NCBI RefSeq assembly: GCF_963663645.1
Contig: NZ_OY760503.1
Location: forward strand, 558,001-622,000
Direction: 5' to 3'
Length of the DNA: 64,000 nucleotides
Origin: an uncultured Trichococcus sp.
GTDB lineage: Bacteria; Bacillota; Bacilli; Lactobacillales; Aerococcaceae
Shown: positions 1-7,921 of the stretch, piece after piece
Layout of the letters: every line of letters starts with the position of its first letter
Position numbering within the stretch: the stretch's first letter is position 1
Notes under the pieces: model-generated
Database searches by the model: none
The model's input: only the letters and a program-made list of their open reading frames with translations
Told to the model about the DNA's origin: nothing
Program-made: the position numbers and the translations under genes

Positions 1-15
1 ATGCGTTTATAACCG

Positions 16-43
16 TTGCTTTTTTTCATTTTAATGTTATTAT
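16..43 (+). promoter_or_regulatory. Candidate sigma-A promoter for the CBS-ACT gene
   Basis: TTGCTT at 16-21 and TATTAT at 38-43 are separated by 16 bases and lie about 40 bases ahead of an AGGAGG ribosome site (67-72). The match is moderate and was found by eye only. Confidence 0.45.
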
Positions 44-83
44 CACATTAAGACAACCGTGTTTTTAGGAGGACCTATACTAT

Positions 84-725
84 ATGCTTATCCGCTCACT
101 TGCCATCCCCAAAAGGGAGTTGACTATCGTCAAGGAGTCAGCCACGCTTCGGGATGCACTGGATATCCTCGAAGAATCCGGCTTCCGTTGCGTTCCGATT
201 TTGGACGAAACAGAAACCATTTTCCGGGGAAACATCTACAAAATGCATATCTATCGGCATAAAGCCAACGGCGGCGACATGAACCTGCCTGTCACGCACC
301 TGCTGAAGAATGCCACAAAATTCATTTCGATAGACAGTTCATTCTTTAAGGTGTTTTTTACAATCAAAGAGTTGCCCTACATTTCCGTTTTGAATAAGGA
401 CATGACCTTCTACGGCATCCTGACCCATAATGCCTTGTTGAATATGCTGGCCCAATCATGGAGCATCGACGTCGGCAGCTACGTGCTGACGGTCATCGCG
501 CCCGGCCAAAAAGGCGATCTGTACCACATCACCAAAATCATCAACCGCTACTCCTCCATCGCCAGCTGCATTTCCTTGGACATCAACCGGGAAGACGCTT
601 TGCGCAGGGTGTTGGTCACTTTACCCGCCGGCACTCCCAAACAAGTGCTGGACTCCATCGTAAAGGCGCTGGAACGCAAAGATTTCCGCGTGACGGAAAT
701 CGAGAACCTGCAAGTCGATTTCTGA
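84..725 (+). CDS. cbpA: CBS-ACT domain protein, likely c-di-AMP binding protein CbpA
   Basis: 213 residues. The first ~125 residues read as a CBS pair (for example residues 20-45 with a hydrophobic CVPILDETE strand, and ISVLNKDMTFYGILTH near 100-115). The last ~80 residues look like an ACT domain (VLTVIAPGQKGDLYHITKIINR followed by a VTEIENLQ end). This CBS-ACT layout and length match the Listeria/Lactobacillales c-di-AMP receptor called CbpA, so a cytosolic signalling role is inferred. The ATG at 84 has AGGAGG 11 bases upstream. It is a single gene, convergent with the MBL gene, with repeat array A and a shared terminator between them. No ligand-binding residue can be proven from sequence alone. 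Confidence 0.75.
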   Translation: MLIRSLAIPKRELTIVKESATLRDALDILEESGFRCVPILDETETIFRGNIYKMHIYRHKANGGDMNLPVTHLLKNATKFISIDSSFFKVFFTIKELPYISVLNKDMTFYGILTHNALLNMLAQSWSIDVGSYVLTVIAPGQKGDLYHITKIINRYSSIASCISLDINREDALRRVLVTLPAGTPKQVLDSIVKALERKDFRVTEIENLQVDF

Positions 726-754
726 AGTCCAACCTGTGACTTTGAGTGTCCGGA

Positions 755-1070
755 GCTGAATTCCCGGCGAGGAGGCCTTCAGCGGGAATTCCGTTCCGGA
801 CGGGCGGCGTTTTCCCGGCGAGCAAGCCTTTACCGGGAATTCCGTTCCGGACGGACGGCGTTTTCCCGGCGAGGAGGCCTTCAGCGGGAATTCCGTTCCG
901 GACGGGCGGCGTTTTCCCGGCGAGGTGGCCTTCACCGGGAATTCCGTTCCGGACGGGCGGCGTTTTCCCGGCGAGGAGGCCTTCAGCGGGAATTCTGATC
1001 CGGATGGACGGCGTTTTCCCGACGAGGAAGCCTTCACCGGGAATTCCGTTCCGGCTCCAACCGCCCGCTC
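755..1070. repeat. Periodic hairpin array A (six 51-bp units)
   Basis: Six near-identical units start at 761, 812, 863, 914, 965 and 1016, exactly 51 bases apart. Each unit has TTCCCGGCGA, then AGGCCT, then CGGGAATTCC, so TTCCCG and CGGGAA can pair across a loop. The linker CCGTTCCGGACGG holds a second small inverted repeat. Copies differ at a few positions only. It sits between the 3' ends of two convergent genes and just before their terminator. Because 51 is a multiple of 3 it is open in several frames, but no frame has a start signal or normal composition. Confidence 0.9.
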
Positions 1071-1087
1071 GATCTAAGACCTGATAC

Positions 1088-1126
1088 AAAAAGTCGGACA
1101 AGCCCTGTGCTTGTCCGACTTTTTTC
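1088..1126. terminator. Bidirectional intrinsic terminator
   Basis: AAGTCGGACAAG (1091-1102) and CTTGTCCGACTT (1110-1121) form a 12-bp stem with a 7-base loop, flanked by A and T runs. It serves the convergent cbpA and MBL genes. Confidence 0.9.
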
Positions 1127-1139
1127 GCGCGCACCCGGA

Positions 1140-1787
1140 TCAGCGGGTAGCGCCATTCAGATAGGGGTTTGAATAGATTTCTTCCCTTACTGTCGTGGGA
1201 TCGCCGTGTCCCGGGAACAGGACCGTTTCCCCTGGAAGAGGTACGATATATTTCTGGATTCCTGCGATCAAGGTTTCATGGCTGCCACCCGGCAAATCGC
1301 TGCGGCCAACACTGCCTTTGAAGATGACATCCCCAACGATCGCAAACCCGTTTTCGCGGAAAATGAAAACGGTGCTTCCTGGTGAATGCCCGGGAATATG
1401 TTGCATCTCAAAACGGAATTCACCGATTTCGTAAGGCCCCATCTCCTCGAAGAAGACGTCCGCTTCCTTCGCCAGTCGGACATCCGGAACGTTCGGATTG
1501 CCTGCTGATCCATTCAGTTGCGGATCCAACAGCCATTCCCGTTCGATAGGATTTTGGTAGACGGGAACGTCGTATTTTTCCCGGATCGTTTCGAGGGCTC
1601 CGATATGATCGTAGTGCGCATGGGTCAACACAATCGCTATCGGATGCAACTCATTCTCTTCGATGGCTGCGATAATGTCCTCCGCTTGCTCACCTGGATC
1701 AAAGATGATCGTGTCATTTTCATGGTCTCCGATCAAAAAATAACAGTTTTCTTGGATAGGACCGACTGTAATTGCGTACATTTCCAT
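1140..1787 (-). CDS. MBL-fold metallo-hydrolase (YqgX/glyoxalase II-like)
   Basis: 215 residues with the metallo-beta-lactamase metal motif THAHYDHIG near residue 55, a second histidine in IPGHSPGST, an aspartate in VGDVIFKGSVGRSDLPGG, and the late histidine in LFPGHGDPTTV. This order is the glyoxalase II-like subgroup, binding two metal ions and hydrolysing thioesters such as S-lactoylglutathione or related thiol adducts. The length of ~210 matches the short YqgX type that lacks the C-terminal glyoxalase II domain. The ATG has GGAGG about nine bases upstream. It appears monocistronic. The physiological substrate is unknown. Confidence 0.85.
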   Translation of the reverse strand: MEMYAITVGPIQENCYFLIGDHENDTIIFDPGEQAEDIIAAIEENELHPIAIVLTHAHYDHIGALETIREKYDVPVYQNPIEREWLLDPQLNGSAGNPNVPDVRLAKEADVFFEEMGPYEIGEFRFEMQHIPGHSPGSTVFIFRENGFAIVGDVIFKGSVGRSDLPGGSHETLIAGIQKYIVPLPGETVLFPGHGDPTTVREEIYSNPYLNGATR

Positions 1788-1852
1788 ATATTATTTCCTC
1801 CCTCTTTTTGGATTACCTCTCTATTATAAGAGAATGATGAGAAATATCCTAG

Positions 1853-1899
1853 TAAAAAAACGGGAGTCCCTGCTGTCCATCCAGCAAAAGCCCCCCGTT
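1853..1899 (-). terminator. Terminator downstream of queT
   Basis: Read on the minus strand, ACGGGGGGCTTTTGC pairs imperfectly with a GGGACTCCCGT arm and runs into seven T residues. An inner GCTGGATGGACAGC hairpin fills the loop. Confidence 0.7.
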
Positions 1900-1929
1900 C
1901 TCCATTTTTTCATATGAAATTTTAATGAA

Positions 1930-2418
1930 TCAAGCCATTTTCTCGGCAAAACCGATGATTTTGTTCATATATTTCATAAGCGGCGCTGACACAACCAGCA
2001 CGACAGCTTCTCCGAAGGCCGCGGTCACAAAACTGAACCAGAAAGGCAGATCAAGAACGATGTAGAGCTCGATCGCGACAAGAACCATCGTCAAGGTGAA
2101 GACGAGCGCGGTCAACATCATGCGCTTCATTTCGGAATCGTTGGGTTTGAACAATTTTTCCAGAATAAGGAAAGAGATCAATGTCTGGCCAAATCCGAAC
2201 ACCAAGTCCCAAGCCCCTAACGTTGAAAAAATCAGATTGGCGATAAAAACCCCCGCCAAAACACCATATTTATAATTTTTGTGGTAGCCCACCAAATGAT
2301 TCAACATTTCTGAAACACGGAATTGGACGGCACCGAACGACATAAAAGCAAAAATCCCTGTCAACGCAACATAAAGCGCTGCGATAATTGTATTGATAAC
2401 CATTTTTCTTGTACTCAA
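1930..2418 (-). CDS. queT: QueT family queuosine-precursor transporter (ECF S component)
   Basis: 162 residues, strongly hydrophobic, with about five membrane segments (roughly residues 7-30, 48-68, 75-90, 100-120 and 125-150). The pattern INTIIAALYVALT, FGAVQFRVSEML and GAWDLVFGFGQT is that of QueT, the substrate-specific subunit of an energy-coupling factor importer for preQ1 or queuine. It works with the shared EcfA/EcfT module, which is not in this window. A preQ1-I riboswitch directly overlapping the ribosome site supports the assignment and indicates repression when preQ1 is plentiful. Confidence 0.9.
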   Translation of the reverse strand: MSTRKMVINTIIAALYVALTGIFAFMSFGAVQFRVSEMLNHLVGYHKNYKYGVLAGVFIANLIFSTLGAWDLVFGFGQTLISFLILEKLFKPNDSEMKRMMLTALVFTLTMVLVAIELYIVLDLPFWFSFVTAAFGEAVVLVVSAPLMKYMNKIIGFAEKMA

Positions 2419-2426
2419 CCTGAAAA

Positions 2427-2467
2427 CCTCCTAGTTTTTTTTCGTGGGATGGTAGACGAACCACGCA
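2427..2467 (-). promoter_or_regulatory. preQ1-I riboswitch in the queT leader
   Basis: On the minus strand GCGTGG and CCCACG form stem P1, the loop begins TTCGTCTAC, and an A-rich stretch leads to ACTAGGAGG. The CTA in the loop can pair with the TAG of the tail to make the P2 pseudoknot. This is the compact class I preQ1 aptamer layout. The pseudoknot tail contains the AGGAGG ribosome site of queT, so control should be at translation initiation. Confidence 0.85.
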
Positions 2468-2574
2468 CTCATCCGAGAGCTAAAACAGTTTACCATACAT
2501 GTTCGCTTTTGAAAATGACTAGCGGCGCATTTTCATCTGATTTTCATTACCGGTTTTCATTGCTTAAAGAAGTG

Positions 2575-2756
2575 AGCGCCGGAGATGCGGATGCCGTATG
2601 ACTGTTCTTCTCCGGTGAAGCGCTTCTGGCCGGAGGTGGGATTCCGTTTGATTGCCCTCCTCCGGCGAACATATGCTGGACGGAGCTGGGATCCAGTCCG
2701 GCAGCTCACCTCCGGCGGACCAGCTTTTTGCCGGAGGTGGCGCTTTCCGGTGACTT
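2575..2756. repeat. Periodic hairpin array B (about 50-bp period)
   Basis: Left arms CTCCGG start at 2610, 2660 and 2710, exactly 50 bases apart. Each is followed by a GAA/GGA step, a loop, and a right arm such as GCCGGAGG (near 2629 and 2730); the middle copy has ACGGAG. A lone right arm GCCGGAG at 2578 looks like the remnant of an earlier unit. It lies between the alr terminator and the queT promoter region. Confidence 0.8.
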
Positions 2757-2777
2757 CGCTCCGTCTTTCACGCAGCA

Positions 2778-2818
2778 AAAAAGCTGTCCACCCTCAACAG
2801 GCAACCGACAGCTTTCCC
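2778..2818 (-). terminator. Terminator of acpS-alr
   Basis: AAGCTGTC (2781-2788) and GACAGCTT (2807-2814) pair; on the minus strand the stem is followed by TTTTTT. It lies just after the alr stop codon. Confidence 0.8.
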
Positions 2819-2831
2819 GATTTTCCTTTTT

Positions 2832-3953
2832 TTATTTGTAGATGCGCGGAACGCGGGCGTTGATTCCCGTCAAAATTTCATATCCGATCGTATCGATCGT
2901 TACCGCCATTTCGGATGGATTGTTGACGAGTCCGCCGTTTTCCCCCAGGAGCGTCACTTTGGTCCCGACCGGATATTCTTTTGGCAGGCTGATCATGCAT
3001 TGGTCCATGCAGATGACTCCCCGGATCGGGCAGCGTTGGCCATCGACGATGACCGTCTGATGGCGAAGATCCCGCCGCCATCCGTCCGCATAGCCGATCG
3101 GAAGCGTAGCGATCCACTCCCCCTCAAAAGCACGGTAGCGGGCGCCGTATGCGATCGTGTCGCCTTCATGCATCTGTTTGACATAGCTGATCTGCGTATC
3201 CAACTGAACGGAGGGCTTCAGTTCATAAGGAAGCTCCAACACGGTATCGGAAGGGTTGTAGCCGTACATTGCGATTCCGACGCGGACCGCATCCGTCCGG
3301 AACGCTTCATGCCAAAGCGAAATCGCGGAATTGGCAAGATGCACAATCGGCGGTCGCTGGGCCAATGCATGCAAGATGTCTTCAAATAAAGCCAGTTGCT
3401 GCTCCACCAATGTCGGATCTTCACCATCGGCCGTTGCGAAGTGCGTAAAGATCCCTTCAAAAGTAAAGCCATCCAGTTCGGCAAGACGCGCTTCAAAGGC
3501 ATTGACCTCCTCGACTGTGCGCAGACCGATGCGGCCCATGCCTGTGTCGATCGCCAAATGCACGCGGACGGGCAGGTCCGTTTTCCGTTCCTGCAGATGC
3601 GGCAAGGCCGCTTCCAGCCATTCCGCTGCCGTGACGGCCACGCTGATTCCGTTATCCGCTATGAGCGCAGCGTCTTCTGCCTCCGTTGGACCCACAACCA
3701 TGATGAAATCATCGGACAGCCCATTCTCCCGCAGTTCCATCGCCTCATCCAGCAAGGCGACACAGAAGCCGTCCACGCCAGCTTCCTTCGCCTTCTTCGC
3801 GACCGGTACGGCTCCCAGTCCATAGGCGTCAGCTTTGACGACCGCGAAAAATTTCTTTCCGGGAGACAGTCCCTTCCTGATTTGTTGGATGTTCCACGAA
3901 ATAGCTTCCAAATCGACAGTTTCTATCGTCGGACGGTGCTTTCCTACTACCAT
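2832..3953 (-). CDS. alr: Alanine racemase
   Basis: 373 residues, the usual length. It interconverts L- and D-alanine with pyridoxal phosphate and supplies D-alanine for peptidoglycan and teichoic acid. The PLP lysine is K40 in FFAVVKADAYGLG, the catalytic tyrosine lies in DTIAYGARYRA near residue 265, and GVICMDQCM is the conserved C-terminal domain motif. The start has AAGGGG shortly upstream. It sits 13 bases after acpS on the same strand, a gene order common in Bacilli, and is followed by its own terminator. It is functionally linked to ddl and murF in this window, which use the D-alanine. Confidence 0.97.
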   Translation of the reverse strand: MVVGKHRPTIETVDLEAISWNIQQIRKGLSPGKKFFAVVKADAYGLGAVPVAKKAKEAGVDGFCVALLDEAMELRENGLSDDFIMVVGPTEAEDAALIADNGISVAVTAAEWLEAALPHLQERKTDLPVRVHLAIDTGMGRIGLRTVEEVNAFEARLAELDGFTFEGIFTHFATADGEDPTLVEQQLALFEDILHALAQRPPIVHLANSAISLWHEAFRTDAVRVGIAMYGYNPSDTVLELPYELKPSVQLDTQISYVKQMHEGDTIAYGARYRAFEGEWIATLPIGYADGWRRDLRHQTVIVDGQRCPIRGVICMDQCMISLPKEYPVGTKVTLLGENGGLVNNPSEMAVTIDTIGYEILTGINARVPRIYK

Positions 3954-3966
3954 GTAAAAGACCCCT

Positions 3967-4317
3967 TTACTTTTCTAGTACCACTTGCGCGGCAATGATG
4001 TTCCCCGAATGGGTGATGGAAACGAATCCTGTCCCTTCAAACGGGGATTTGGTTATTTCAGGCTTCCGGTTCTCTCCGGGCAAAATTTCGATATCTTGGA
4101 AAGACAGCTTGCCGATGCCTGTGCCGTAAGCCTTTGAGAAAGCTTCTTTTGCGGCATAGCGTCCTGCCAGAAATTCCATTTGGCGTGATCCGCTCAAAGC
4201 CAGGAACAATTTCAGTTCCGCTTCGGTCAAGATCCGTTCCGCAAAACCCGAGCGGCGATCATAGGCTTTCGTGATGCGGTCCAGCTCAGTTACGTCCAAT
4301 CCTATTCCATAAATCAT
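3967..4317 (-). CDS. acpS: Holo-[acyl-carrier-protein] synthase
   Basis: 116 residues from the ATG at 4317 (MIYGIGLDVTEL). A GTG nine bases further upstream is also in frame, but the AGGCGGTG ribosome site overlaps it, so the ATG is preferred. AcpS moves 4'-phosphopantetheine from CoA to the serine of acyl carrier protein. The metal-binding aspartate is in GIGLDVTE and the glutamate in AGRYAAKEAFSKA. The C-terminal FVSITHSGNIIAAQVV is also family-typical. It is the first gene of acpS-alr. Confidence 0.95.
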   Translation of the reverse strand: MIYGIGLDVTELDRITKAYDRRSGFAERILTEAELKLFLALSGSRQMEFLAGRYAAKEAFSKAYGTGIGKLSFQDIEILPGENRKPEITKSPFEGTGFVSITHSGNIIAAQVVLEK

Positions 4318-4383
4318 TCCAATCACCGCCTATTCTGCATGCATTGTTCTCATTTTACCAAAAAAACAAAAAATTTCCAGCAT

Positions 4384-4505
4384 AGAAAAGCTGAACGGGT
4401 ACGATCAGCCCTGAAAGAAATTTAGGAAATCTGCCCCTGAATGAGCATCGAAGAGCGCAATGGGTCAGATTTATCTAATTTCCGAAGGGCTTACCCGTGA
4501 AGCTA
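4384..4505. repeat. MITE-like palindromic repeat, copy 1, left part
   Basis: About 120 bases that fold back on themselves. AGCTGAACGGGT at the left pairs with ACCCGTGAAGCT at the right, and GAAATTTAGGAAATCTG pairs imperfectly with CAGATTTATCTAATTTC. A closely similar copy lies at 37301-37418. The right tail of this copy was separated by the IS630 insertion and resumes at 5808. Confidence 0.85.
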
Positions 4506-5807
4506 GTGTAGTGTCTCATTGATATTTAGAAATAAAAATTATATTCTCAATTCCTTTTAAACGTTCGAAAGAACAGTTTTAGGATACAAAGAAATCATTT
4601 TTGTCCGTGCTTCAGTATTTGTAAAGTGCCATCGGATTTTTGCTGATCGGGCATTCCGGCCTCGCTCCCAGGCAGACAACTCCGAACCGAGCGTCTCGAT
4701 ATTATCAATTCTACGAGATAAACATTGCTTGTTCATCACGTTCAATTCTATTTCGGCAATATTCAACCAACTACCATGTTTTGGTGTGAAATGCACTTCT
4801 AAGCGCCGAGCTATTCTCCGTGCCTCTTCGGGCGGAAATGCTTTATAGAGTGAAGCGATTGTATGGGTGTTCAGGTTATCCAGAACCAAAATGATTTTCT
4901 CAACAGACGGATAACTAACGTCTACAAGGTATTGAATCTCCTCGGCCCAATCTATTGCTGTTCGTTGCGTGCGGACGTTCACATGCCGGGTTCCACCAAG
5001 TGGTTCGGTGAAGACGAAGATGCTACAGGTTCCCTGTCTCACGTATTCAGAATCAATTTTTTGGTCACTGCCTTCCCGCATGGGAAGGGGTTCTCTTGAT
5101 TCACCCAGAAGTTGATAAGGTTTTTCGTCCATACAAACGACCGGCTGACAAGGATTGTATGGCAGTTCATAGACGTCAAGGACATCTTCCATGCAGGCTA
5201 CGAATGCTCCGTTTTCTTTTGGTGGGATGCACCAGTATTGTTTTTTGTGAGGTCGTAATTCGTTTTTTTTAACGTTCTTCCAATGGCATCCTTACCTACC
5301 GGAATGACAAGCTCAACTTTTGCTTGCTCTTCCAAAAGGCGTAATGTCCATCTGGAACGGCCGTCCGGAGCGGGGCCGCAGGCGATTTCAATAAGTTTCG
5401 CTTCCGCACGTCCATCAACTTTCCGACGGGCATTGTCCGAGTTGACACTTCTGCTTACGTAAAGCACTCTCTCAATACCACCCTCAACATAGTACTTGAT
5501 AACATTGTAAACAGTCGCGTAACAAACACCTATAGTTTTGACGCATTGTTGTTGGGTGGACGGTTTCCCGTGCGCTTCATCGAGGTCTAATAAAATTTGG
5601 CATCTGCATTTTATGGTCTTAGTAGTCGTTTTCTTCCGCTTGACGCTTTCCAATTTGCGGACTTCAGCATCTGTTAATGAGATAACGTACTTCTTGTTTC
5701 TGCCCATTTTAAACACCGCCGTTTATTTTTATTATACGCCACAACGAGGGGAACTCTACATAGATACAGACTCAATAGCTTACTTATTTTTCAACGCTAC
5801 AATACAC
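4506..5807 (-). mobile_element. IS630-family insertion sequence
   Basis: 1302 bases bounded by TA on both sides (4504-4505 and 5808-5809), the target duplication typical of IS630/Tc1 elements. The ends are imperfect inverted repeats: GTGTAGTGT at the left and, read inward from the right, GTGTATTGTAG. Removing the element and one TA rejoins GAAGC-TA-GCCAAC, which is the exact sequence seen at the mini-palindrome near 36012-36022. It encodes one DDE transposase in two frames. The element interrupts MITE-like repeat copy 1. Confidence 0.9.
4557..5707 (-). CDS. IS630 transposase, two frames joined by -1 frameshift
   Basis: The upstream frame starts at ATG 5707 (MGRNKKYVISL, ribosome site GGCGGTG) and carries the helix-turn-helix half (about 5198-5707). 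The downstream frame (to 4557) carries the catalytic half. At a run of eight A (minus strand, 5263-5270) a slip of -1 continues into KNELRPHKKQYWCIPP and then VACMEDVLDVYELP, without a stop. The joined product is 383 residues, normal for the family. The DDE triad is visible: VVCMDEKP, LVLDNLNTHT and HGSWLNIAEIE. Programmed frameshifting or transcriptional slippage on an A run is known in IS630 elements, so this may be intact rather than broken; a simple one-base deletion cannot be excluded. Confidence 0.85.
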
Positions 5808-5873
5808 TAGCCAACAGATTTAGCTGCACGACACAATTGGGAATCAGTATAACACCAAAGGTGATGCACTTTT
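5808..5873. repeat. MITE-like repeat, copy 1, right tail
   Basis: 65 bases beyond the IS630 TA, ending AACACCAAAGGTGATGCAC followed by TTTT. Copy 2 has a tail of the same length ending AACACCTACGGTGATGCAC followed by TTTT, although the middle of the tail has diverged. A short perfect palindrome AAATATCT-T-AGATATTT follows at 5880-5896. Confidence 0.75.
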
Positions 5874-5907
5874 AAAGTCAAATATCTTAGATATTTCAAG
5901 CTAATAA

Positions 5908-5953
5908 GAAAAACCTCTTCCCCTGGCACAGGCCAATTGGAGAAGAGGTTTTT
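5908..5953 (-). terminator. Terminator of cshA
   Basis: AAACCTCTTC at 5911-5920 pairs with GAAGAGGTTT at 5942-5951 around a 21-base loop, followed on the minus strand by T residues. Confidence 0.85.
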
Positions 5954-5962
5954 GATCACAGA

Positions 5963-7516
5963 TTAGTCGTTGTTGTTGCGGATAGTGAAGCTATGGCTGC
6001 TTTTCTTAGGTGCGCCGGCACTGCCGCCGCCACGTTTTTCATCATAGCGTTTGCCGCCGGAGCGTGGTTTGCTGTCGCTTGAGCGATTTTTGTTGCCACT
6101 GCGTTCTCCGCTGCCGCGTCTGTCTGATGAGCTACGGTTACCTTTGTAGCCGCCGCCACCTTTACCTTTGTAACCACCGCCGCCTTTACCTTTTCTTGAA
6201 GGCAATGGGCGTTCTGGTGTGATTTTAACAGGAACATCAGTAGCATCTTTAGAAAGACTCTTCAAGAATGCTGCAACCAAATCTTCAGCAGTGTGCTCTT
6301 CCAGCAAGCGAACAGCCGCACGTTTGTATTTGTCTGTTTCTGTTTCTTTCACCAATGATTCCACTTCATCCATAGCCGATTTTACTTGGCCACGGAAAGC
6401 TTCTTCATCACTCGGTGGTTGTAGTGGAGTGATCGGTTTTTTGGTCAGGTTTTCGATTGTACGCAAGTAGTCCATTTCGTTTGGTGTAACGAAAGTCACT
6501 GACATACCTTCTTTACCGGCACGACCAGTACGGCCGATACGGTGAACATAGCTTTCTGGATCTTGAGGGATATCGTAGTTGTACACGTGTGTAACACCTG
6601 AAATATCCAATCCACGAGCAGCAACGTCAGTCGCTACCAAGATGTCCAAATCGCCTGTCTTGAATGCGTTCAATACGCTCATACGTTTTTGTTGCGTCAA
6701 GTCGCCGTGGATTCCTTCTGCACGGTAACCGCGTAATTCCAAACCTTTTGACAATTCGTCTACACGACGTTTTGTACGGCCGAATACGATAGCCAATTCA
6801 GGATTTTGCACATCGAACAAACGAGTCATTGTATCGAATTTTTCAAAGTCTTTACATTTAACGAAATACTGATCGATTAAGTTAGCTGCAGTGTGTGATG
6901 CTTTGATTTTGACATGCTCTGGAGCGTGCATGAATTTAACACCGATTTTTTTGATTGAGTCAGGCATTGTAGCTGAGAACAACAATGTTTGACGTTCAGC
7001 CGGCGTTTCGCTCAAGATTGCTTCGATGTCTTCCAAGAAGCCCATGTTCAGCATTTCATCTGCTTCATCCAGAACTAATGTTTCGATGTGATCCAGACGG
7101 ATTGTTTTGCGTTTGATGTGGTCCAAAAGACGACCTGGTGTTCCGACAATAATTTGCGGTTTGTTTTTCAAAGCACGGATTTGACGATTAATGTCAGCTC
7201 CACCGTAGACAACTTGCACGGATACTTTTTTGTCGCGGCTCAAACGGTACAATTCTTCTTGCGTTTGGATAGCCAACTCACGTGTAGGTGCAATAACGAT
7301 ACCTTGAATAACTTTGTTGTTGTTATCGATTTTTTGCAGCATAGGCAATCCGAATGCAGCTGTTTTACCAGTACCGGTTTGTGCTTGCCCAATAACGTCC
7401 AACCCTTGCAATGCTAAAGGAATGGTTTGTTCTTGGATCGGTGTTGCTTCCTCAAATCCCATTTGCTCAATCGACTTCAATAACTCCGCGTTTAACCCTA
7501 ATTCTGAAAATTTCAT
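5963..7516 (-). CDS. cshA: DEAD-box ATP-dependent RNA helicase CshA
   Basis: 517 residues from ATG 7516, preceded by AGGAGG at ideal spacing; an in-frame extension of 47 codons upstream has no ribosome site and is leader. The core has the Q motif, [11 protein letters not shown] (motif I), PTRELA, TPGRLLD, DEAD, SAT, ARGLDI and HRIGRTGR in order. The C-terminal tail (about the last 75 residues) is a basic glycine-rich RNA-binding segment with two KGKGGGGY repeats. It unwinds RNA in ribosome assembly and in the RNA degradosome, with a cold-shock role in Bacilli. The gene order ddl-murF-cshA is conserved in the group. Confidence 0.95.
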   Translation of the reverse strand: MKFSELGLNAELLKSIEQMGFEEATPIQEQTIPLALQGLDVIGQAQTGTGKTAAFGLPMLQKIDNNNKVIQGIVIAPTRELAIQTQEELYRLSRDKKVSVQVVYGGADINRQIRALKNKPQIIVGTPGRLLDHIKRKTIRLDHIETLVLDEADEMLNMGFLEDIEAILSETPAERQTLLFSATMPDSIKKIGVKFMHAPEHVKIKASHTAANLIDQYFVKCKDFEKFDTMTRLFDVQNPELAIVFGRTKRRVDELSKGLELRGYRAEGIHGDLTQQKRMSVLNAFKTGDLDILVATDVAARGLDISGVTHVYNYDIPQDPESYVHRIGRTGRAGKEGMSVTFVTPNEMDYLRTIENLTKKPITPLQPPSDEEAFRGQVKSAMDEVESLVKETETDKYKRAAVRLLEEHTAEDLVAAFLKSLSKDATDVPVKITPERPLPSRKGKGGGGYKGKGGGGYKGNRSSSDRRGSGERSGNKNRSSDSKPRSGGKRYDEKRGGGSAGAPKKSSHSFTIRNNND

Positions 7517-7737
7517 GTTTCCTCCTAATTTTGAGAAACTAAAATTTAGAGAGTCTTTTCTTTTACCCACATATCTCATGCGGTTCATAATCTTATAAAT
7601 AAAAGATAAACCTTTTTTACTTAATCCCTTGAATAGAAAGCTTGATAAATCAAACATTCTGCACTTCGCAGAAAAAACCCTCTTATTTCTCTATTCTTAC
7701 CATCAGCAATAATAACATGTTCCGAGGAGTTTTACAA
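7517..7737 (-). promoter_or_regulatory. cshA promoter and long 5' leader
   Basis: On the minus strand TTGTAA (7732-7737), a 17-base spacer and TATTAT (7709-7714) form a promoter about 190 bases before the cshA start. The leader contains the hairpin TTCTGC-GAAGT-GCAGAA. Long leaders on DEAD-box helicase genes often mediate cold or autoregulatory control; no specific element is recognised. The rest of the gap to murF (7738-7921) is AT-rich and otherwise featureless. Confidence 0.55.
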
Positions 7738-7921
7738 ATCATTTTCTCTTAAAATAATGAAATTTCTTACAAAAAAAACCTGTTGTAAGTATATTTCCAA
7801 TGAAAATGACAAGTAGCCCTACAATTTACCGACAATTGACGCCTGCGCTCCAAATTGGCTGAAAACGTGATTCCCTTGCTTTTGCGACCACAGAAACAAC
7901 TCAAATCCTTTACGCTTCCTA

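Noticed and set aside
616-1134. Long open frames on both strands over array A (for example 746-1084 plus, 616-1134 minus)
   Set aside because: They are a consequence of a 51-bp repeat being a multiple of three. They have no ribosome site, have low-complexity 17-residue repeats, and run into cbpA on the minus strand.
4557-5716. Transposase pseudogene
   Set aside because: Only one frame change, exactly at an A8 slippery run, with a full DDE triad; programmed frameshifting is more likely than decay, though not proven.
7517-7657. N-terminal extension of CshA
   Set aside because: The extra 47 codons lack a ribosome site, and ATG 7516 has a perfect AGGAGG and the normal family start.
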